Source: Pseudomonadota bacterium (GTDB taxonomy: Bacteria; Pseudomonadota; Alphaproteobacteria; Rhizobiales; Xanthobacteraceae). From it: DNA of 12,070 bases. A model generated the notes under the pieces. The model was not told the DNA's origin and ran no database searches. It worked only from the letters and a program-made list of their open reading frames with translations. The DNA is taken from the NCBI GenBank assembly GCA_023390695.1, contig JAEWCJ010000197.1:1-12070 (forward strand), read 5' to 3'. Numbering within the stretch: position 1 is the first letter of the stretch; the number at the start of each line of letters is the position of its first letter. Positions 7,285 through 12,070 of the stretch are shown one piece after another. Position numbers and translations under genes: made by a program.

Positions 7285-7319
7285 ACCAACCCCTGTTGGT
7301 TATACCCGCCAACTCGTAT
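7285..7319. promoter_or_regulatory. Inverted repeats upstream of the LysR gene, possible autoregulatory site
   Basis: Immediately upstream of the regulator ATG is a perfect repeat ACCAAC-N4-GTTGGT (7285-7300). Overlapping its end is TATAC-N9-CGTAT (7301-7319), which uses the same half-site core as the TATACG/CGTATA dyad in front of the operon. LysR genes are commonly autoregulated. The spacing between half-sites differs from the operon site (9 against 14 nt), so a shared operator is only a suggestion. The rest of the gap 7320-7488 shows no gene. Confidence 0.3.
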
Positions 7320-7488
7320 CCAGACCGACTTTCAAAATCCAGCCGATTCATGGGCGTCCACGCGCTGAAACGCAGTGTCCGAACTCTTGCTTGGATTTTA
7401 CCGCCGAGGTGCGGCCACAAGCCTATCGGCGGCCAAATCAAGGCGAGTGCTTTGCGCCCAAATAGTGCGAGCCGCGACATTGCGCTCT

Positions 7489-7514
7489 GGAACCTCCATT
7501 GCAACACCGGCGTT
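7489..7514 (+). promoter_or_regulatory. EcfG-type (general stress response) promoter
   Basis: GGAAC at 7489-7493 and CGTT at 7511-7514 are separated by 17 nt. This matches the known alphaproteobacterial EcfG consensus GGAAC-N16-17-CGTT, used by the PhyR-NepR-EcfG general stress response. It ends 38 nt before the ATG of the PRC-barrel gene on the same strand, giving a short leader of about 30 nt. PRC-barrel genes are plausible members of that regulon, so position and content agree. Confidence 0.7.
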
Positions 7515-7552
7515 CAAGCCTTGTCCACCAAGGAGAACAGGGAGAACCGCAA

Positions 7553-7912
7553 ATGGGCGAGCGAGAAACCCAGGACCTGATCGGCAGCGACAAGGTCGAG
7601 GGCACTGACGTTTACGGACCGGACCGCGAGAAAATCGGCACCATCGAACGGGTCATGATCGGCAAGGTCAATGGTCAGGTCGCTTATGCCGTACTCAGTT
7701 TCGGCGGCTTCCTAGGCATCGGCGACGAGCATTATCCGGTTCCATGGTCGTCACTGCACTACAGCCAGGACCTCGGAGGTTACGTCACCAACCTGACCAA
7801 GGATCAGCTCGAAGACGCACCAAGATACACGCACGAGGCGGACTGGGACTGGTCCGACACCGAGCGCGGACGCCGCGTATACGATTATTACGGAGCATCT
7901 TGGGCGATGTAG
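7553..7912 (+). CDS. PRC-barrel domain protein
   Basis: This 119-residue soluble protein has one PRC-barrel domain at about residues 8-85: 'DLIGSDKVEGTDVYGPDREKIGTIE', 'GQVAYAVLSFGGFLGIGDEHYPVPW', then a short aromatic and acidic tail ('DWDWSDTERGRRVYDYYG'). PRC barrels are small beta folds first described in the photosynthetic reaction centre H subunit and RimM; stand-alone versions in soil Alphaproteobacteria are of unknown function, and I infer stress induction from the promoter. The ATG at 7553 follows GGGAG by 8 nt; an upstream TTG at 7499 in the same frame falls between the two promoter boxes, so it would not be transcribed. The next plus-strand gene is 224 nt away beyond a hairpin, so this is probably a single-gene transcript. 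Confidence 0.9.
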   Translation: MGERETQDLIGSDKVEGTDVYGPDREKIGTIERVMIGKVNGQVAYAVLSFGGFLGIGDEHYPVPWSSLHYSQDLGGYVTNLTKDQLEDAPRYTHEADWDWSDTERGRRVYDYYGASWAM

Positions 7913-7930
7913 CCAAGAGAGGTGACAAGA

Positions 7931-7957
7931 CAGGAGGCGGCCGAATGCCGCTTCCTG
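7931..7957 (+). terminator. Strong hairpin after the PRC-barrel gene
   Basis: Eighteen nucleotides beyond the stop codon lies an 11-bp stem (left arm starts CAGGAGG, right arm ends TTCCTG) with a single G-T wobble pair and a 5-nt loop CGAAT. There is no T-run after it, so it would be an imperfect intrinsic terminator or a 3'-end stabiliser. Its position suggests that it marks the end of the PRC-barrel transcript. Confidence 0.55.
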
Positions 7958-8056
7958 GTCAGGCAACACGATTTGAATGATACAAATTCAGCGGTAGCGA
8001 GCAGCGAGCCATAAAAGCGCAAACGGTAGGTTGAGGGACTTGATCGGTTCCCGGCA

Positions 8057-8095
8057 TGCCCCAGCATCTGCAGATTCACCCGCGATACTGGGGCA
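8057..8095 (+). repeat. 8-bp inverted repeat in the leader of the dehydrogenase gene
   Basis: TGCCCCAG (8057-8064) and CTGGGGCA (8088-8095) are perfect inverted copies 23 nt apart, located 42-80 nt before the ATG of the beta-propeller dehydrogenase. They could form a leader hairpin or a binding site for a regulator. No known riboswitch pattern is recognised. Confidence 0.35.
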
Positions 8096-8103
8096 ACCCT
8101 CGC

Positions 8104-8118
8104 TCTTGTCTAACAAGA
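8104..8118 (+). repeat. Short palindrome next to the ribosome binding site
   Basis: TCTTGT, a 3-nt spacer CTA and ACAAGA form a perfect 6-bp dyad that ends about 7 nt before the AAAGGA ribosome binding site of the dehydrogenase gene. It could act as an operator or as a small hairpin affecting translation. It may also be chance at this length. Confidence 0.3.
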
Positions 8119-8136
8119 ATTGTCAAAGGAAAAGCC

Positions 8137-9519
8137 ATGGCCAACTTAGCGATGAGCGGAATCCTCTGCGCTGGACTTCTCCTTATGTCGTTTCCCGTCA
8201 TGGCTCAAAGCCCGCAACAGGGATATGGCGACAATCCCGAACTTCCGGCACCGGCTCCAAGCTGGATTCCGATCCTGAACTGGGCCGCCACCGAACCTTG
8301 GCCGGAGAATGCCACACCCAAGCCCGCCAAAGGATTGAAAGTCACTGCCTTTGCCCGCAATTTGAAGCATCCGCGATGGGTTTACGTCTTGCCCAACGGC
8401 GATGTGCTGGTGGCCGAAGCCGCGGCCGAACCATCTCCCTCCTGGAATCCGCGCTCTCTCGTTCAGAGCTGGGTGCAGCGTCAAGCGGGCTCGATTGTCG
8501 AAAATGCCAATCGGATATCGATACTGCGCGACACCAACAAAGACGGAATTGCCGACGAGCAAGAAGTCTTCCTCGAAGGCCTGCGGCAGCCATTCGGCAT
8601 GGCGCTGATTGGCGATCAGTTTTATGTGGCCAATACCGACAGCATCGTAAGATATCCATACAAGGAAGGCGATAAACGCATCACAGCACAAGGCACAAAA
8701 CTCGTTGACATTCCGGTCGGTCACCACTGGACGAGGAACATTCTCCCCTCTCCCGATAACAGCAAGCTGTTCATCACGGTCGGATCCGGCAGCAATATCG
8801 GTGAAAAAGGCATGGACATCGAAAAGGATCGGGCGACCATATGGGAACTCGATCTGGCCTCGGGCAAATCCCGGATATTTGCCTCCGGCCTCCGCAACGC
8901 CAACGGCATGGCCTTTGAGCCCTCGACAGGAGAGTTGTGGACGGTCGTCAACGAACGCGACGAGATCGGCGACGACGTCCCGCCGGATTATCTGACCTCT
9001 GTCAAAGAGAACGGCTTTTACGGCTGGCCATATAGCTATTGGGGCAAGATTGTCGATGAGCGCGTTCAACCGCAGCGCCCGGAGCTGGTCGCAAAGTCGA
9101 TCACGCCGGACTACGCACTCGGCGGGCACACGTCATCCATGGGATTGACGTATAGTGAGGGCAAGGTATTTCCAGAACCATTCAAGACCGGCATGTTCAT
9201 CGGCCAGCACGGATCGTGGAATCGCTCCGAACTCAGTGGGTACAAGGTGATTTTCGTTCCCTTCAAGGAAGGACGCCCTGCTGGCGGCATGCCGATCGAC
9301 GTCTTGACCGGGTTCCTGAAGGATGAAAACGGCACCGCTTATGGGCGGCCGGTTGGAGTTGCCATCGATCGGGACGGATCGCTTCTGGTGGCGGATGATG
9401 TTGGCAACACGATCTGGCGGGTCACTGCAGAGGATCCGGATCTGTCGCGCAGTCCAATCACGCGAACAACACCCCAGCAGGCGCCAACAACAAGCGGCTC
9501 GTCTCCTGAACAACGATAG
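8137..9519 (+). CDS. Exported sorbosone/glucose dehydrogenase-type beta-propeller protein
   Basis: This 460-residue protein starts with a signal peptide (hydrophobic core at residues 7-19, cleavage after VMA at 23), so it acts in the periplasm. Residues 65-430 match the GSDH (glucose/sorbosone dehydrogenase) six-bladed propeller: 'GLKVTAFARNLKHPRWVYVLPNGDVLVAE', 'RQPFGMALIGDQFYVANTD', 'GHHWTRNILPSPDNSKLFITVGSGSN', 'ASGLRNANGMAFEP', 'GFYGWPYSYWG' and 'IDRDGSLLVADDVGNTIWRV'. Members oxidise sugars or related aldehydes, often with PQQ; His197, Arg253-Asn254 and the 'NERDEIGDD' loop are candidate cofactor or active-site elements. An EF-hand-like loop DTNKDGIADE at 132-141 probably binds calcium. 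The last 25 residues are a disordered Thr/Ser/Gln/Pro tail. ATG 8137 was chosen for its AAAGGA site and signal peptide; the frame is open further upstream to 8056. The true substrate is unknown. Confidence 0.88.
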   Translation: MANLAMSGILCAGLLLMSFPVMAQSPQQGYGDNPELPAPAPSWIPILNWAATEPWPENATPKPAKGLKVTAFARNLKHPRWVYVLPNGDVLVAEAAAEPSPSWNPRSLVQSWVQRQAGSIVENANRISILRDTNKDGIADEQEVFLEGLRQPFGMALIGDQFYVANTDSIVRYPYKEGDKRITAQGTKLVDIPVGHHWTRNILPSPDNSKLFITVGSGSNIGEKGMDIEKDRATIWELDLASGKSRIFASGLRNANGMAFEPSTGELWTVVNERDEIGDDVPPDYLTSVKENGFYGWPYSYWGKIVDERVQPQRPELVAKSITPDYALGGHTSSMGLTYSEGKVFPEPFKTGMFIGQHGSWNRSELSGYKVIFVPFKEGRPAGGMPIDVLTGFLKDENGTAYGRPVGVAIDRDGSLLVADDVGNTIWRVTAEDPDLSRSPITRTTPQQAPTTSGSSPEQR

Positions 9520-9532
9520 AGAGTGGACGCAG

Positions 9533-9571
9533 AAAAACGCTGAAAGCAATCGGTAGATTGGACTTTCAGCG
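9533..9571 (-). terminator. Intrinsic terminator of the oxidase unit
   Basis: A long stem is formed by CGCTGAAAG-CAATC (9538-9551) and GATTG-CTTTCAGCG (9556-9560 and 9563-9571). It has 14 base pairs, a GGTA loop and a 2-nt bulge. On the minus strand the stem is followed at once by five T (9537-9533), which is the classic Rho-independent form and faces transcription from the oxidase genes. The plus-strand side has no T-run, but the hairpin also sits 18 nt after the dehydrogenase stop and may act in both directions. Confidence 0.8.
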
Positions 9572-9653
9572 CAGATGCGAAATGTCCAAACAGAGCCGTT
9601 GAACGCCTCACTTCATGTAGGCTCGCGCGCACCCTGCTGCTGGCGGACAAAAC

Positions 9654-10004
9654 CTATGCACACAACGTCAAGGGGAAAGCCAGCACCAGCCCAATCCATA
9701 GCGTGGCGACGATTGCGGCTGCGCTCAGAGTTGTGGAAGCTCGCCATAGGAAGACTTCCAGAACTCCGGTCGCGCGGACTTTCAATCTTCTGCGGCAATG
9801 CAGATACAGCCACAGCAACCCACCAATATGCACAGCAAGAACGGCGAAGAGCAGCGTACGCAGGAGACTGATCGGACCAATCATGATGTGATGCCAGGAG
9901 AGCGCACATCCCGTCGCCTGTATTGCGTAGAGGAGAGAGAGTGCTGCCATCCAGATGGCGAAACCTAGCGCCATCAAGAGGAAGCTTTGGCGGCGCCAGG
10001 TCAT
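9654..10004 (-). CDS. Small three-helix membrane protein linked to the oxidase
   Basis: This 116-residue protein has three predicted membrane segments, at about residues 9-30, 47-70 and 89-111, with basic clusters at the N-terminus (MTWRR) and after helix 2 (CRRRLKVR). Notable residues are Cys33 in 'YAIQATGCALSWHH', two adjacent His (38-39), His59 and Cys70. I do not recognise a named family. Its ATG overlaps the TGA of the cytochrome oxidase I-III fusion as ATGA, so it is translationally coupled and very likely serves that oxidase, as an extra subunit or an assembly factor; this is inference from position. The open frame extends upstream to 10079, but the overlap start is preferred because the longer form would run 75 nt into the oxidase gene. 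The terminator follows about 80 nt downstream. Confidence 0.75.
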   Translation of the reverse strand: MTWRRQSFLLMALGFAIWMAALSLLYAIQATGCALSWHHIMIGPISLLRTLLFAVLAVHIGGLLWLYLHCRRRLKVRATGVLEVFLWRASTTLSAAAIVATLWIGLVLAFPLTLCA

Positions 10005-12070
10005 GCCGGCATCGCCCACGGCAGCCCCTGCACCAAGAGCAGAGTGAGGAAACCGATTACCGCCGTATAGCCGTGCCAAGCTGTGCCAATCCGCAGATCA
10101 TGCGAACGCGCTGCCGAAACATAGCCGGAACGGCTGCGCCAGATTCCGTACAGTGCCAGGATCACCCCCACACCGGCATGCAACGCGATATATCCGAGCA
10201 AAGCGACAGTGGCGGCCCCATAGGCGTGCCGGTGTGGCGCGGGCACAGCGGCCATCATGAGGATCAGCCCGATGAGCGCCAAGACCTGCGCGACGGCGGT
10301 GACCAGGAGCCATATTTCGCGCTGCCGCCAATCGGCCAGCCTGATTGGGTCGACCGCGCGACGCCCGGCAAGGGATGCCCCAAGCAAGCCGACGATGACT
10401 GTCGCCAACGCCGCGGGAGTCGCGCGCAACAATTCCGGCGGCGGCCAGTTCGGCGCCACCACCCACAGGAACAGAAGGCCGAATGCCAGCGAGCCGTAAG
10501 CAGCGGCATCGCCGGCCAGCGTCAGCGCCATTGCCCAGCGTGAGGGCGCAGCGTCGCTCTCATATTGCGAAGGCACATGCTTGCCGTGGCCAATCGGGAT
10601 CGGGCCACGGTCAACACGATCTCCCCAGTCTCGCGTCCAGAGCAGCAACGTTCCGATCGCCGCGACGGAGCCAACCACGGCCAGGCCATAGAATTTCAGA
10701 AGCACGGCGAGGAAAAACACGCCTGTTGCAAGAGCACTGATCAGCGGCAAATAGGTGGGGCCTGGCAGCCGCACCACCTGTTCAATCCGTCCTGAGGTGA
10801 TCCCGACGCCAAGCGTTTCCAGGCGGCCCTCGCGCACGAATCCGAGATATCCGCCGCCGCGCGCCAGGTCGAGCGGAAGTGCCTGCGCTTCCGTGAGCGG
10901 CGAACGCCCCTGCACTATCGGGATCGAGGCGAAGTTGTAAGAGGGCGGCGGCATGGGCGTCGCCCATTCCAGTGTACCAGCCTCCCACGGGTCGCGTTCG
11001 GCACGTTGGCCGAAGCGCCATTGCAGCACGATGTCGACCGTGAACAGGGCAAAGCCGATCGCCATTAGAAAAGAGCCGACGGAGGAAACCAGATTCATCC
11101 ACTCCCATCCCGTATCGGCGCCATAACTGTAGATACGTCGCGGCATGCCGAGCAGTCCGGTGACATGCATAATGAAGAAGGTGAGATTGAACCCGATGAA
11201 GATCAGCCAGAACGCCGTCACGCCGAGACTCCAGCGCGGCATGCGGCCGGTGAAATGGGGCAACCAGTAATATGCAGCCGCCAGCATCGGAAACACGAAG
11301 CCGCCAACCAGAACGTAGTGCAGAAGCGCCACGATAAAATGGGTATCGTGGACCTGCCAGTTGAACGGCACAATCGCGACCATCACGCCCGTGAGCCCAC
11401 CAGTGACGAAGATGAAGAAGAAACCGAGAATGAACAGCATCGGCAGCTTGAGTTGCGGCCGGCCTGCGAGCAGCGTACCGATCCATGCAAAAATCTGTAC
11501 CGCCGTCGGCACGGCGACCGCCGTGCTGGCCGCCGAGAAAAACGCCAGCGCCAGATGCGGAATGCCCACCGTGAACATGTGGTGGACCCAGAGTCCGAAA
11601 CTCAGAAATGCTAGCGCGACGATACTGACGACAATCGCCAGGTAGCCGATGATCTCGCGGCGGGCGAGTACCGGCAGAACTGTCGAAATCACTCCGGCTG
11701 CCGGCAGAAAGATGATGTAGACCTCCGGATGGCCGAACAGCCAGAACAGATGCTGCCACAGAAGCGGGTCGCCACCGCGGTTGGGATCGAAGAACGGCAG
11801 GTCGAAGGCACGCTCGATCTCCAGCAGCACCGAGCCGACGATCAGCGGCGGAAAGCCGAACAGCATCATGAACGCTGTGACCAGCAAGTACCAGGCAAAC
11901 AGTGGCATCTTGTCGAGCGACATGCCTGGCGCGCGCAGCTTGAACACGGTGACGATGATCTCGAGCGCAGCCGATAGCGCCGAAATCTCCACGAATGAGA
12001 CGCCGATCAGCCAGAGGTCCGCGTTGATCCCGGGCGTATAGATGCGCGATGACAGCGGCGTGTACATGAA
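10001..12070 (-). CDS. ctaD: Cytochrome c oxidase subunit I-III fusion (5' end outside the window)
   Basis: The gene enters from the right edge; about 690 C-terminal residues are visible, numbered here from the Met at 12067. Residues 1-350 are the later helices of heme-copper oxidase subunit I, the proton-pumping enzyme that reduces O2. 'HPEVY' at 113-117 holds a CuB histidine, the D-channel Glu and the cross-linked Tyr; the other CuB ligands are His162-His163. 'HDTHFIVALLHYVL' (240-253) holds the low-spin heme ligand His250, but position 248, normally the high-spin heme ligand His, is Leu. The K-channel Lys position (191) is Gln. After a soluble linker (351-435), about seven hydrophobic segments to residue 688 include 'HAYGAATVALLGYIALHAG', as in subunit III. 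Such I-III fusions occur in some caa3-like oxidases. The first part of subunit I, including the other heme a ligand, and any subunit II gene lie outside the window. Confidence 0.9.
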   Translation of the reverse strand, partial: FMYTPLSSRIYTPGINADLWLIGVSFVEISALSAALEIIVTVFKLRAPGMSLDKMPLFAWYLLVTAFMMLFGFPPLIVGSVLLEIERAFDLPFFDPNRGGDPLLWQHLFWLFGHPEVYIIFLPAAGVISTVLPVLARREIIGYLAIVVSIVALAFLSFGLWVHHMFTVGIPHLALAFFSAASTAVAVPTAVQIFAWIGTLLAGRPQLKLPMLFILGFFFIFVTGGLTGVMVAIVPFNWQVHDTHFIVALLHYVLVGGFVFPMLAAAYYWLPHFTGRMPRWSLGVTAFWLIFIGFNLTFFIMHVTGLLGMPRRIYSYGADTGWEWMNLVSSVGSFLMAIGFALFTVDIVLQWRFGQRAERDPWEAGTLEWATPMPPPSYNFASIPIVQGRSPLTEAQALPLDLARGGGYLGFVREGRLETLGVGITSGRIEQVVRLPGPTYLPLISALATGVFFLAVLLKFYGLAVVGSVAAIGTLLLWTRDWGDRVDRGPIPIGHGKHVPSQYESDAAPSRWAMALTLAGDAAAYGSLAFGLLFLWVVAPNWPPPELLRATPAALATVIVGLLGASLAGRRAVDPIRLADWRQREIWLLVTAVAQVLALIGLILMMAAVPAPHRHAYGAATVALLGYIALHAGVGVILALYGIWRSRSGYVSAARSHDLRIGTAWHGYTAVIGFLTLLLVQGLPWAMPA

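Noticed and set aside
8022..8051. Possible minus-strand EcfG promoter (GGAAC and CGTT)
   Set aside because: The spacer is 21 nt, outside the 16-17 nt range, and no minus-strand gene follows.
8146..9129. A 327-codon minus-strand open frame
   Set aside because: It lies wholly opposite the well-supported beta-propeller dehydrogenase gene, has no recognisable domain, and is explained by GC-rich codon bias on the other strand.
10782..11759. A 325-codon minus-strand frame inside the oxidase gene
   Set aside because: It is an alternative frame of the same strand, rich in Arg, His and Gly with no membrane helices; the oxidase frame holds all the conserved motifs.

Overview
The window looks like a chromosomal segment of a GC-rich alphaproteobacterium, most probably Hyphomicrobiales (Bradyrhizobium/Rhodopseudomonas/Afipia-like). 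The signs are a DUF2927 periplasmic protein of the type common in that group, a PRC-barrel stress gene with an EcfG-type promoter (GGAAC-N17-CGTT), and a cytochrome c oxidase subunit I fused to a subunit III-like domain. There are ten supported genes, plus one weak fragment at the left edge. I see no tRNA, rRNA, CRISPR array, phage gene or insertion sequence.

Layout. Positions 1-227 may hold the 3' end of an unrecognised or decayed gene. Positions 305-1153 (+) encode an exported DUF2927 protein, which converges with an exported alpha/beta hydrolase on the minus strand (1953-1165) across an 11-nt gap. Positions 6153-2200 (minus) form a tight four-gene unit with 8-19 nt gaps: alpha/beta hydrolase, atypical short-chain dehydrogenase (SDR), aldehyde dehydrogenase and classical SDR. 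A LysR-type regulator gene (7265-6348) lies just upstream in the same orientation. The 194-nt gap between regulator and operon holds a nested dyad overlapping a candidate promoter. The simplest reading is a LysR-controlled catabolic operon: an ester- or C-C-cleaving hydrolase feeding alcohol-to-aldehyde/ketone-to-acid oxidations. The substrate cannot be read from the sequence.

From 7489 rightward on the plus strand come the EcfG-type promoter, a PRC-barrel gene (7553-7912) with a hairpin after it, and an exported sorbosone/glucose-type beta-propeller dehydrogenase (8137-9519). This gene converges on a minus-strand respiratory unit that enters from the right edge: a COX I-III fusion (12070-10001, 5' end outside the window) and a three-helix membrane protein overlapping it by ATGA (10004-9654). 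An intrinsic terminator (hairpin plus T5 on the minus strand) ends this unit at 9571-9533.

Two points deserve most attention. As sequenced, the oxidase has Leu where canonical subunit I has the axial histidine of the high-spin heme. The operon's second gene is an SDR with an intact nucleotide-binding motif but no Tyr-x-x-x-Lys catalytic pair.
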